A model generated the notes under the pieces. It searched no databases, had not been told where the DNA came from, and was given only the letters and a program-made list of their open reading frames with translations. From NCBI RefSeq assembly GCF_011397635.1, contig NC_064762.1, positions 25,136,979 to 25,200,978 of the forward strand: a DNA stretch of 64,000 bases, given 5' to 3'. The translations under genes and the position numbers were made by a program. Source of the DNA: Epinephelus fuscoguttatus (lineage: Eukaryota > Chordata > Actinopteri > Perciformes > Serranidae). Shown here one piece after another: positions 13,401-24,669 of the stretch. The stretch's first letter is position 1. The number at the start of each line of letters is the position of its first letter.

Positions 13401-13590
13401 TATATTTATTTATTTACGTTTATGTTTGTTAATAATTCCTGTTTATTTAACTATATATTTGTTAATACTACTGTTTAAATTTCTTATATTTTCACCTATC
13501 TTTCCTCTCTTGCAAGGAGCACCTGTAACATAAATAATTTCCCCTCGGGGATCAATAAAGTATGTCTGATTCTGATTCTAATTCTGAGTT
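12238..13590 (+). pseudogene. Decayed 5'-truncated LINE (Rex1/Babar-like) reverse transcriptase fragment
   Basis: Three overlapping frames together read as the reverse transcriptase and C-terminal part of a non-LTR retrotransposon. They are 12,238-12,549 (motif A, FFDFSSAFNTI; motif B, GAPQGTVLS), 12,560-12,877 (motif C as FSDDS, then QNHLQLNVAKTKE and YKYLGVHIDNKLDW) and about 12,880-13,263. The frame changes near 12,515-12,545, 12,850-12,880 and 13,080, so the copy is dead. The endonuclease domain is missing, as in typical 5'-truncated copies. The 3' part carries a TA microsatellite (13,369-13,405), an AATAAA near 13,553 and a gattct-type short repeat tail ending about 13,590. Assignment to Rex1/Babar is from remembered similarity. 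Confidence 0.8.
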
Positions 13591-14614
13591 TATGATTTAT
13601 AGTTGTACAACTCTATGATCTTATTAATCAGTAAATTAATCTTTACTTTATTGAAGGATCTGAAACCTCTTCCAGCAGTGAAGGTTTGCAGCACTTAAAT
13701 GAAGGTACTACTGGATACTTCTAGGGTAGAGAAATACACAGCATGCCCTGCATGCATGGCGACACTGGATGGCGCCACTGCACACTTAGGATTTAAGTAG
13801 GCCTATGTTTCATAACGTCCAGCAGTCGTCGCTAACTCTGCAGCGTTTCTTTTTGCCAAAATCAATCCCACAATCCCCACACACCGGCGGTGTATTCATT
13901 TGAATGGTACAACTCTGAAACGCTAGCGGACCTGCACACAGAGGAGCTGCTCTGGAGTTTAACCAGTTTTTCACGTTTGGGATTTACACACCTGAGGGGA
14001 CCTGGTGCGCCTCACAAAATGAAGCGGTTGGTATTTGACTTTATCGTTTAAATTGTGAAAATAAAGTACCTTTTATGAAGCCATATGTTCCCTGAGCCGT
14101 AGTGCTAACTAGCTAGCTCGAGCTAGCGGCCCAGCTAGTTACTCCCAACGTCTCCGTGTATCCTTGGTAGTTGTGCTAACCTGTAAGCTAACTGTTAAGC
14201 TAACTGTAACTGTACTTCTACGCTACCTAGCTAGCGACGTGAGCTAACTTTAAGCTACAGGACGTAGCGAAATGCTTTCCTCTAAACGTTTGTTGTCCAA
14301 TAAATTGTAGCAAGTCATAAAAACCTACCCACTAGTTAAACCTTAACGACAAAGTGATATTTGTTGGCAGCTCACCTAGCTAGCAGTGCTTGTATCGTAG
14401 CAGCCAACGCCTCTGTAACGCAAATATAGCGTTTTTGTTTTGTATATCTCATTTGAATGTTTGCTTTAAGTCTTTTTGAATACCACCGCTGCATGTTAGA
14501 CCACATGTTATTTATAGGAGGCTAATGTGTAAGTAGTTAGGCCACCAAATGTGACTGTAACTTTTGCAACTCCTGACGTTTCCTCCTGTTTCTCCACAAT
14601 TGTTTGTCCAACAG
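13591..14614 (+). promoter_or_regulatory. KATNBL1: Putative KATNBL1 promoter, 5' non-coding exon and first intron
   Basis: This stretch lies between the LINE tail and the first recognised KATNBL1 splice acceptor (ag at 14,613-14,614). It includes a locally CpG-containing segment at about 13,820-14,270. A non-coding first exon is inferred because the exon at 14,615 begins with a good acceptor (tttgtccaacag), but its donor is not resolved. The segment 14,100-14,260 is rich in repeated gctaac/ctagctag words, a frequent low-complexity feature of fish DNA. Confidence 0.4.
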
Positions 14615-14736
14615 TGTCTCCTACTATGGAAGCTGGTAACTTGAGCATGTTTGACAGTGAGAAGTCCTAAAGGTCAACCAGCATACATCCATATGGCTTT
14701 CTGCGACCCTGCCTGCACTTTTCTGCTGAAAAGAAC
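14615..14736 (+). promoter_or_regulatory. KATNBL1: KATNBL1 5' leader with upstream ORFs
   Basis: Before the chosen ATG (14,737) the same exon has an ATG at 14,626 whose frame ends at TAA 14,668-14,670 (14 codons). That frame is the same as the main one. A third-frame ATG at 14,694 overlaps the main start and ends at TGA 14,738-14,740. Such arrangements commonly lower initiation at the main start. The in-frame TAA is what excludes a longer N-terminus from this exon. Confidence 0.5.
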
Positions 14737-17700
14737 ATGAAGCAGGTATGGAGATGTGAAAGCAAATGCCATGTGGTATTATTGTGTAAATAACTGTTTC
14801 TTAAATCCTGGTGAGTGTGAAGTTCAGTTCAGTGGTATTGTAGCAGTAGTGGCCTCATCCCCTATCCTTTTGTTTTAGGTGGATATTATAAATAAGGAAG
14901 AATTAGATAAAGAGAGGTGAGTCTCTGATCCACATCTGTGGGATTCATCCAATTATAATCACCCACTCACTTTGTGTCCCACGGGTCTTCCCTGTCAGTC
15001 ACTGGACCACTCAGGCACCTTTCCATAACCATTATCATCACGTCTGTGGCTTTAAATTTTATGGTTTTTCAGATCATGACAGCTTTGCATCCAGTCGATG
15101 ATGATTTTCTTCTTGGCAGATTTCCAGTGCATTACGGAGTACACGGCCCAGGCAAAGCGAAGCAATTGTCAACTTGCAAGAGGAAAAGTTGTCCATTGGC
15201 GGAGGTGGGCTTAAAGCTGCGCCGCAAATCATCAGATGTAGGGCGTGCCCGTGACCCCGGCATGGCCAACAAAGAAAATGAGCTGACGTGCTCCGATGAT
15301 GTGCGGGGCATCTACCACAATGACAACTGCGGGCTCCCTGTGAACTCTGCAGAGGCCTCCAAGATGGCAGGGGCCAGCTCCAAGTATGGCGACTTTACCG
15401 AGGTGAGAGTTACAAGAATACTTCAACCGCAAAATGACCATTTGTTAACAGTTACTCACTGTTTGTTTTGTTGAATTTGTGGAGAAAACATTTTGTTGGA
15501 TGCCTTCTCCATGAATGAAAAATCCAGAAACGGCCAACATCCTTGATGAATTGAAATAAAGGGGGACCAACACCCTCAGAATTACCAAAACATCTGTTTA
15601 TGAACTCTTGCACTACTCTTGCAGTATAATCTAATGCACATACTTCAGTTAGTACACTTTTATGTAGTATACTATAGTGCACTGCATTTTTCCATACTTC
15701 TCAGCGTGAACGCACTTATGCACTCAAAATATTAAGTGTAAGTACAAAAGTACGCAATTTGAGACACAGCATAAGTCTCTTCAATTCTGTTGTGTGCTCA
15801 GAAATTCTTTAAACATATGCATTTTCACTAAAACGTTGATTTTAAACATTTCTCTCTAGATGTAGCATGCCCTGAGCTAGCCTGAGCACCTGCGTGTGTG
15901 TATTAGCTCCACTGGAGCAGAGTCAAACGTGCACCTGTTGTCATTCACATTACTCGACTGTGTATGTCATTGTTTATACTGATATGTTACTTATCGTAAT
16001 GTTTTAGTGAAAATGCATGTGTTGGGAAGTACTGAGCGTACAACTGGATAAATAAGACTTGGATCATACTGCACGAGTTGTGTGAGAGCTTTTAATTTGA
16101 TGTTTTGATAAAAGTTTTGCCGTTGTTAAAGGCAGTGCCCTCCTACTTAAGTTCTTGGAGAATGTTCACCATTTCGATTCTCAATTCACTGTGGAAGCAT
16201 GTGAGAAGACCAACTCTTTTTTTTGTGAATTAAAGGCAACACATGGTAGGTAAATGAGATACAAAAGGTCGTTTTGCTGGTATAACGGTTATTCAAACAC
16301 TGTTGCTTTGTTGTAGTAAAAACTCAGTTGTTTTAATTGTTTCTTGGAGTTTATACAGTATGAAACAGGGTTGCAGACTGAACTCCCTTTGTGCATTGTC
16401 TTTTACGTGCAGCTATCAAAGGACCACGAAGCTATGACTCACATCCTCTTCGGAAGGAACCTACGACTAAAAGTAGCCCAAACACTATGGCGAAAAAACG
16501 CCAGTGAATTAGTGGCCTACCTAATAAGGTGAAAGAGTGACTAATAGCTAATACTGCATCTTGGTAGTTAGTGTTCATCCCTCAATCACACGACATGCTT
16601 CACCTTTAATCATTCGTTGTTTTCACAGAATTCAGGACACAGGGGTGCTGCTTGACTGCTTACCTGTCTTAACTAACAAGTGAGTCTCACCTGGGTGTTT
16701 GGCTTTTTTGCTCTATAATGATTTGCCTTCACCTGTAATGACTGGACTGCAAAATACTGCACTCATGTAACAGTAGCATCATTAGACTGCAGCTAATGAT
16801 TATTTTAATTGATTAATCCATATATACTTTATGTACTTTTTTCAATGAATGTGAAAGTCCAAGAAATGTGAGGAAATTGTGAAAATGGGTAGCAAGTTTT
16901 TATTCAGAGTGCAAGGGGACATCTTCAGATTTCTTGTTGTGGCTGACCAACTGTTGAAAACTTAAACATATTTAATTTACAGTCATGTAAAACAGAGAAA
17001 AGCAGCAGTTCCTCACTTTTGAGAAACTGTAATCAATGAATACTGCCCACATCAATGACCGTCAGCTCACTTTCTTTCTGTTGTGTGTGTTCTTGTTTCT
17101 CGTCAGCCTTCAGACTGAAGCACCATGTTTATCACTTGGCTGCTGCGTCGACCTCATGCCCCTAGTGAAAGTGATTCTTGCCAGTAAATATGAAGAGTAA
17201 GTGTCACTGAGGAATTGCTAACTTTAAACGATGCCTACAAGTACTGAGTTAAAGGCACTGGGGTTTACAGTTTCATGCTTCAAGGCCTTTCTTCACTCAT
17301 CCAAGAAGCTTCAGCTGGTCTGATGACTCATAACCTGAATAGAGAACTGATGAAGTCTCTTGGATGAGTAATGAAATGTCTTTGACTTAGCGCTCATATC
17401 TTACGATCTTAAGTTCCATAGACGTCTCTGACATTATGATTTGACTGATTTGTCTGCTTTCTTTTCTTACAGAAACATAATGGTGGGTTTACACTGGGTT
17501 CAATCCGTCATCAGGAAGTGGTGGCCAGAACTTTCTAAGAATGAGAAAAGACTGCGGGACAGTTGTTCGGAGGACAGGTGGGCACCGCATGCTTATATAC
17601 AACCTAACACTCCCTCTATGATGCAGCCTACACTTGAAGGGTAGTTACAGCTGTTTTCAAACTCAACCTAATTTTTTCAAGGTTTTGGGTCTATGCAAAT

Positions 17701-20700
17701 CTTTGACAATGACTTAAAGGAGAACTCCGCCCATTTTCAAAGTTCATTTTATTCTGTTAGTCTTAGACAGTGAAAAAATATTAGTAAACATGGACAACTT
17801 TCTCCCAAAATTTGTGACATCATAGGATATGAAGTCTGAAGCCGCTCCTCAGAGAGTGAATTTGGAAAGATGTTATAGATGACACTGAGAGCACCCAGGG
17901 GAATGTTCCCTATATATGGGTGTATTTTCTTTTTCAGGACTGAGGCATTGTAATAGGATAAAGCTAATTTGGGTACATAAAAGCAAACAAACATTCTGTG
18001 GGTCAGCAAAAATCAGGCTGCCATTCATCAGCTTGAGACTTACTTCTCTGGTCTACAGCTTTGAGAGAAAGTAGCTCATTTTCACAAATACTGATTGAAC
18101 TTTCCTAGGCCATGGGAATAACATATTAGAATTCCCAATTTAGGTGGTGTTTCCCTTTTACCGTACGACCAATGTTCAGTGTTTCACTGGAAATCCTGCT
18201 AATCAGCACAGTGGAAACTGAGCAGGAGCAGTGTTGCCACCAAAATGTAACACATGCAAGGCTCTGACATACTTTCCGTTTTGAGCATCCGCAGACAGCT
18301 GCGGTCACGCAGATGCGGACGTGGTTCTATTCATAGTACAATTGGCTGTCTGTGTCCGCCCCTGGCAGTAAACAGACGGGCTGGGAGGTGAGCCTGCTGT
18401 CCTCCTACTGCTAACATCAGGTGAAACTGAAAGTAATATGCCGTTATTGGGTCCGAACTTCAAACTAATGACACCGCAGTGCTGTGGCTGCAGCTGGTTT
18501 GACCGCAGTGACTGAACTGGAGTGTGCAACAAGAGATTGGCAGATGTGCAGTGAGCGTGCATGCAGATTTGTGCGTGTGGAAACTATGAATTGGCCTCTT
18601 AGATTCTGCTCAGTTTGTTTGATGAAAAGATAGCACAGGTTGAAAATAGCAGAATGTTCAACCTTACTGAAATGTTTCTTAGGAATGAGAAATGGCATTA
18701 TCTCCATGATATGACACTATATTAATTACTAGAGAGCAAAGTTAATATGTATCATGAAATAATATGACTGTTGTTATTTATGGTTACTTTATCTTTTGCT
18801 AATACAACTTCCTGTCACTCTCCTGAGCATTCACCTCTGGATGGGATCAAGGTGGATATGCTTGCATTTTGGTTGTGAAACTGCAATACATGACTGTCAG
18901 AACAGAGCTTATAATCCGCTCTAGTCACAGTGCTGTGTCTTTTCAAATATGGAAATTCAAAATGGCACCAAAGCTTCAGCTTACTGAATTCTCAACCAGT
19001 GTATTCACATCCTCCATGATTTGCCTAGTGATCTGACCAACGTGCACTAGCTTATAAACAAAGGAGGTTTTCAGTGTTCTCTAAAAATAGTTGTTTATTT
19101 GCCTCACAAGTGAACTAAAATATTGATTTTGGTATCATAATGGGTGGAAAAAGTTGTTACAAACGCCGACTCATACAAAAGAAGATTTTCACTAACTCAA
19201 ACACTTGTCTTGAGTTTAGCACTGACTTGTTTTGAGTTTCTAAATTAAAGTTTTCAAGAAGTTATGCAGAGCTTTCCATAAGCTCCTGCTGCCAGTCAAA
19301 CAGCTGACTACTTAATTGTATTCATTTTTTATTCTTATAGAATAATTTTGATTAACAAGTTGCAATTTGCTCTGTATGCTAGCCTCCACTTAGAACAATA
19401 CAGATATGATAATAGAGAAATGTGCTGATCTGTATCAGTCCCGCCCCCACATGCTCTGTATGAATGTGTGTACGTGCTGACCAGAGAGTCGTCTTTAGCA
19501 TCTGTCAAATATTAGCAAAATAATTGATGACAAAACACACTGAGAATCGCACTAGCTGCACAGCCCAGGGACATCCTCATTAGATGGGCTACTTTGGAAA
19601 ATAACGGTGGCAACAACTTGATGATTAGAAAATCCAGTGAAAAGCACTGCATTTTCCATACACGCCTTACAGACGTACGTGGGCTTAATGAACGAATAAA
19701 TTATCTTTAGTGTCATCACACATTTTACAGTAGAGCCATCTCTGAGATGTGTTGGAAACATGCACGAAAACAGGCCATGTTTTGAAACCAACAGGCCTGT
19801 ATCATGTGGGTAAATGTGTGCCTCAGCCTCACACTGAAATTTCACAGCTAAAAATGTCCTAGACTGTTTTTGTATTTTTTTTTTAATCATTGATTAATTA
19901 CGCAAACTAATGCCACCATGTGTGGTGGAAATCAACTCTGACAGACATCTTTAAGAAGAAAATTGTCAGTCAGTTGATCAAATACATTAGAATGAATGCA
20001 TAGTTCTCAATTACAGATGTTCTGATCCATCAGATATAGCTGTGTTTTTAAATATGAATAGCTATTGACAGACTGTGTAGGCTAAAATGCACAAGAAGCC
20101 TTATTCTCCTTTTCAGTGATTCACTAAATGTTGACAGCTGGGTAGGCAAACTCATTGTAATATGCAATGACTAATATCAGTGTGTATGATGGAATAGTTA
20201 TATTAGAATGTGTCAGGTGCCACCATGTTAAGGATTTTAGGGCTCCCCTACCTGGCTGCTTTTCCCTAATGGTTGCTACTCCATGTCCTTGTGGAAAGTC
20301 CTGGTTATTTGAAAACATGGTCGCACACATTTTGAGCTTGTAGCAGGAGGGCTCATAGCAGAGACAGTATGTTGGGATTTATTGTGGGGTCCTGTGTGCA
20401 CTCAACACATCGCTCAAAAGAAATGTTTGTCTGTTTATTGCAGGAATATTGAGGTCATGAAGCAGCGGCTGAAGGACTTGTGGAAGGACGGAGCCCGGTT
20501 ATGTTTGGTTCCAGGATCTACGGGAGAACTGGCAAAGGTGAGAGGGATGACATTATTATAGTACTTTTCTGTGGGGTCAAACAGAACCGTCATGTTACTT
20601 ATGCAATCCAGAAAGTGTCTCTTGAAAGGTTTTCAAGAGTTTGATACACTGATGAACAGCTTTAATCCATCTGTCATGGGTGGGGGGTGAGACTTGTTTC

Positions 20701-21205
20701 CACTTTAAAGAATGAGACGCTGGACCAGTAACGTTGCAAAAGCCAGAACCCTTTGCAGCACTATGGGAGGGTGTGCTTCGGTCGGGACGCCATCAGGATC
20801 GATGATCATGACATCCTGCAGTTTTAGATATTTTTGTCCAATAGCCTTATAGCATGAGACAGGACCATAACATAAGCATGAGGGTAGAGTGTGAGCGTTT
20901 ACACCTGTTAAAGGCATCACTAAAGCCCCTTTCCCACTGCACGAAAATCTGCGAACACCCGCTAACATGTGGCATTTTAAAGCAGTGGGAAAGGTTTTAA
21001 TCAGCATTCTCACCAAGGTCAAATGACTCTGCAGTTGCCATCGGGATGGGAACACATCATCCGTGTGAACCTGCTAATTTTAGCTCCTTTACCAGCAAGA
21101 TGAAATGATGCGCCACCACAAAATACTGCCGTCTCCGCCTAAGCAGCACTCTAACATCACTTCAAATGAGTCTGAACCGAGTTTGAAGAGAGACTGAATA
21201 AGTAA

Positions 21206-21247
<42 letters not shown>

Positions 21248-22187
21248 TATACATATATACATATGAAAAGAAGTAACCACATTAAAGATTTGTCAGGCCT
21301 CCATGCTCCTCTCTTTTGTTTACCTGTTTGTGACGTGGAACGTGACACGCCAAAAATCCACACACACAGAAAGGCATGCTCATCTGCCACAGAGCTGTGT
21401 ACACAGCTATGGTCTGCTGGCAATTGGAATAGAGTCTGTAGCCTATTTTTTAGTGAGTTTACCTGTGTTTAAAACACCTGTGAACATCTAAGTCTGGTGG
21501 AAAAGGGGTGTAACATTGGGGCACAACTTTGCTAATCTAGCAGTGATATATTGGATTTTATGGAAATATTTAACTGTCGCAAGTGGGGCCTGAAAATGGG
21601 TTGCAAATGGCCTTCAACACTCCTTCGAAATATAGATTATTCAGATGTTTAGTTTCAAGCTTTGTCTGGGTTTCTTGTTTTAGGATTTCATAAGGTGCTT
21701 GTTCTCTATGGACAAACTAAATGAAAACAATTGCAACAGAGTTGAGTAAACATCCCCCTGTTAATGTCTTGAGACGAACATTGTGTCACAAAGATACAAG
21801 TGCTCCTGTTGATTTTGGGTGAACTCAGCCAACCACTCCCATCCTAAATAACCCTCCACATCCACTGTTAGCTTAGCGGCATAGGTGTCTGTGACATGAG
21901 TTGAGTTTGTATTGTGCTTATGGTTCATTTGTTTCCATATTCCCATCCTGTTTCCTATTGCTACTTCATGAGATGTGTTAAAATAATTTACATTTTCAAA
22001 GTTTATGTTTTAGCTGCAGAAAACAAACTCAACATCACCTTTTCATGGGCAGTATTTTATGGAGTGATTGTGTGTGTTGTGTTCAATGGGAAAAGTTTGT
22101 CTAATGTCTGACTGTGACCAATAACTGATGTGTTATCTCTGCTTCATGTTACAGGCCATCGAGTCTTATCTATCACAGCTGCCATGA
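14737..22187 (+). CDS. KATNBL1: Katanin p80 subunit B-like 1 (con80 domain protein), multi-exon
   Basis: Coding segments read by splice sites and phase: 14737-14745, 14879-14916, 15120-15402, 16413-16528, 16629-16679, 17107-17196, 17473-17577, 20444-20537, 22155-22187. They total 819 nt, or 272 aa plus stop; human KATNBL1 is about 304 aa. Exon 3 carries a basic stretch (KRKSCPLAEVGLKLRRKS, a likely nuclear signal) and the conserved MANKENEL. From about residue 112 the protein is the katanin con80 domain (DHEAMTHILFGRNLRL, WRKNASELVAYLIR, LLDCLPVLTN, LSLGCCVDLMPLVKVIL, VGLHWVQSVIRKWW). In the family this domain binds the katanin p60 ATPase and influences microtubule severing; human KATNBL1 is mostly nuclear and appears at spindle poles in mitosis. 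All introns are GT-AG. The first coding exons are the least certain: an alternative acceptor at 15,071-15,072 would give a different N-terminus (start MTALHPVDDD). Confidence 0.88.
16020..16290. repeat. Dispersed repeat copy in KATNBL1 intron
   Basis: This shares tgcacgagtt, ttgttaaagg and tctcaattcactgtgga-type text with the copies near 5,330-5,560 and 170-270. It lies between coding segments 3 and 4. Class unknown. Confidence 0.4.
16781..17045. repeat. Fragment of the gctgcaact/gattaat hAT-type MITE family
   Basis: Words such as ctgcagctaatgattatttt, gattaatcc, and acagagaaaagcagcag with cctcac match the MITE family seen complete at 44,461-44,839. No intact ends or target duplication are visible. 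It lies just upstream of coding segment 6 of KATNBL1. Confidence 0.5.
17578..20443. other. KATNBL1 intron (2.9 kb), no other gene seen
   Basis: Open frames here lack recognisable domains. Bases from 17,714 (TTAA then AGGAGAACTCC) resemble the left end of a TTAA-type fish MITE, but no matching right end was identified. Around 18,280-18,330 a self-complementary gcatccgcagacagctgcgg-type segment may be a palindromic repeat end. Confidence 0.4.
20538..22154. other. Last KATNBL1 intron, with possible MITE and AT microsatellite
   Basis: Words near 20,932 (cccctttcccact) and 21,495 (ggtggaaaaggggt) are roughly inverted to each other and may be the ends of a 0.58-kb non-autonomous transposon. An (AT)n run lies between them at 21,209-21,236, with further at-rich tacata repeats to about 21,262. 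No coding content. Confidence 0.4.
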
Positions 22188-22768
22188 CCGTCGTCCGTGT
22201 AGCACTCTGAGGATGTGACCACTACTGCCAGATCATGGCTGTGTTTTGAACTGATAATGACGCCAGAGAACTGGACTGGTTCATTCTGCCACTCAAACTC
22301 AAAACCTCTTACTGGGACTGAACTTGACAATTCAGACAACTCCCTCAGTTAGAGCTGGAGACTCTTAAGGAGGGCTGAGAGAGGAGAAAAACACACACAC
22401 AGCAAATGACTGCTTCACATTGAAGTGGACCGTCTTGTGAAGGGGCATATTTAGTGGACCTCCATGAGACTGGGTGTAACGTCGCTCTATGAAGTGCCAA
22501 GCTCTTTGTCTCTCACTACACCACTCTTTGCCATGGAATGCAAATGCACTTGTGGATGTAATGAATGCTCCGCTGTTTTTAATGTTTGTTTTTGCGCCTG
22601 GGTTCTCCGGAATCAGGAACTTGAATCTACAACAGTCTTAAGTTATTAGAGCTCCTCTTGTTTTCATTTTGCCTCTTCATATGACATCTGACTGTATCAT
22701 GTAAATTGTAAAAACAAGTGATTCTTTTAATCTTCTTTTAAATAAATTTGATGGAAATCAAGAAAAGT

Positions 22769-22770
<2 letters not shown>
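22188..22770 (+). terminator. KATNBL1: KATNBL1 3' UTR and polyadenylation site
   Basis: The final coding exon ends with TGA at 22,185-22,187. The only clear AATAAA downstream is at 22,741-22,746. A GT repeat starts at 22,773, about 27 nt after the signal, and could serve as the GU-rich downstream element. Cleavage would then fall around 22,756-22,772, giving a 3' UTR of about 0.58 kb. Confidence 0.6.

Positions 22771-22772
<2 letters not shown>

Positions 22773-22806
<34 letters not shown>
22773..22806. repeat. (GT)n microsatellite
   Basis: About 17 uninterrupted GT units lie between the KATNBL1 polyadenylation signal and the truncated Tc1 copy. Confidence 0.95.
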
Positions 22807-22809
<3 letters not shown>

Positions 22810-22822
22810 AAGGGAAAGGGTT

Positions 22823-23878
22823 CACAGTTGCTGCAGATGTGTTGGCTGCACATCCATGATGTGAATCTCCCATTCCACCACATCCCAAAGGTGCTCTATT
22901 GGATTCAGATCTGGTGACTGTGGAGGCCATTGGAGTACATTGAACTCATTGTCATGTTCAAGAAACCAGTTTGAGATGATTTGAGCTTTGTGACAAGGTG
23001 CCTTATCCTGCTGGAAGTAGCCACCAGAAGATGTGTACACTGTGGTCATAAAGGGATGGACACGGTCAGCAACAATACTCAGGTAGGCTGTGGTGTTTAA
23101 ACCATGCTCAGTTGGTACTAAGGGGCCCAAAGTGTGCCAAGAAAATATCCTCCACACCATTACACCACCACCAGCAGCAGCCTGAACCGTTGATACAAGG
23201 CAGGATGGATCCATGCTTTCATGTTGTTTACACCAAACTCTGACCCTACCATCTGAATGTTGCAGCAGAAATCCAGACTCATCAGACCAGGCAACGTTTT
23301 TCCAATCTTCTGTTGTCCAGTTTTGGTGAGTCTGTGTGAACTGTAGCCTCAGTTTCCTGTTGTTAGCTGACAGGAGTGGCACCTGGTGTGGTCTTCTGCT
23401 GCTGTAGCTCATCTGCTTCAAGGTTCGATGTGTTGTTGGTTCAGAGATGGTCTTCTGCATACCTTGGTTGTTACCAGTGGTTATTTGAGTTACTGTTGCC
23501 TTTCTATCATCTTGAACCAGTCTGGCCATTCTCCTCTGACCTCTGGCATCAACAAGGCATTTTCACCCAGAGAACTGCTGCTCACTGGATATTTTCTCTT
23601 TTTTGGACCATCCTCTGTAAACCCTAGAGATGGTTGTGTGTGAAAATCCCAGTAGATCAGCAGTTTCTAAAATACTGGCACCAACAACCATGCCACGTTC
23701 AGAGTCCCTTAAATCACCTTTCTTCCCCATTCTGATGCTCAGTTTGAACTTCAGCAGGTTGTCTTGACCATGTCTACATGCCTAAATGCACTGAGTTTCT
23801 GCCATGTGATTGGCTGATTAGCTATTTGCATTAAGGAGCAGTTAAACAGGTGTAACTTATAAAGTGGCCGGTGAGTGT
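22823..23878 (-). pseudogene. Truncated Tc1-like transposon with inactive transposase
   Basis: On the minus strand a frame from 23,529 to 22,822 reads as Tc1 transposase with first catalytic Asp in WSDES, second in FQQDKAPCH and Glu in NPIEHLW. The N-terminal helix-turn-helix part (from about 23,730) is in the same frame but is cut by an in-frame TGA just upstream of the RMARLVQ segment (near 23,567) and lacks 15 nt present in the copy at 52.3-53.5 kb. The right end (reverse complement of ataaagtggccggtgagtg) is kept. The left end and the C-terminal codons are lost, replaced by the GT repeat. Length about 1.06 kb; dead. Confidence 0.88.
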
Positions 23879-24029
23879 ATATGCCCTTGAAAAAGGCAAA
23901 CCCATCTCGGTCAGTAGTCAGTAGCGTCAATAACAAAATTCCATGCTGACTCTTTAACTATAGCCTACATAAAAAATTAAAATGGTTATATTAAGAATTT
24001 CTTAGTTTCTTGATGATTGCTGGGTAATA

Positions 24030-24122
24030 TGTATGTTGATGTTATCCATTGTAAAGTCTCTGATCATGTGAGGAGTAGACGTGCATGATCAGAGACTTGA
24101 CATTGGATAACATCAACGTGCA
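24030..24122. repeat. Near-perfect 39-bp inverted repeat (hairpin)
   Basis: Arms 24,030-24,068 and 24,084-24,122 are complementary at 35 of 39 positions, two of the mismatches being G-U compatible. They are separated by 15 nt. Each arm contains gttgatgttatcca and agtctctgatcatg. A G-rich run (gggtgggggggtggggggg) follows from 24,124. It may be the remains of a foldback transposon or an old MITE. Confidence 0.85.
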
Positions 24123-24669
24123 TTGGGTGGGGGGGTGGGGGGGTTAAAACTTAATCACGTGATCAAAAGAAGTTCCAATCTTCTGTCTATCAAAAGACAG
24201 GTGTTTAACAGGGTAAAGGAAGGCACAATTGTTAAAGAAAATAGGACAAGAGTAGTTAAGGAGACAAAATAAATATAATAGAAGAAAAAAGATGCTATTT
24301 TAATTTTTAAAAATGTACTCTATTAGATGCCGCATTTGGGAGTTTATCAAATAAGTAGCAGCAATGAAAAGTCTTGAAAGAGTTAATAGATATTTTTTTA
24401 ATTTTAGGAAAATAATTTATAGACTAAAAAAAATTCAAAATATAGTATGACACATACAACTGGCAGCAAAAAAAAAAAAAAAATACTGTACATGAGACGT
24501 GATCAACGTGTAAATGTCAGTTTGTTCAATAAAGTTTTTCAAGTGACGTCACTTTCCGCAGCGACACAGCTGACGCGCCGAGAGTTCCGCTCCTTCTCCA
24601 AGCTTCTCCTGAATACATGTTGACACGCGTACATTTACAGGTCATTTTAATTTAACACAGTTAGACATC

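Noticed and set aside
14974-15119. Reading the frame 14,974-15,474 as one exon
   Set aside because: The part before 15,120 has two credible acceptors and the part after 15,402 follows a strong donor. Only 15,120-15,402 joins in phase with its neighbours.
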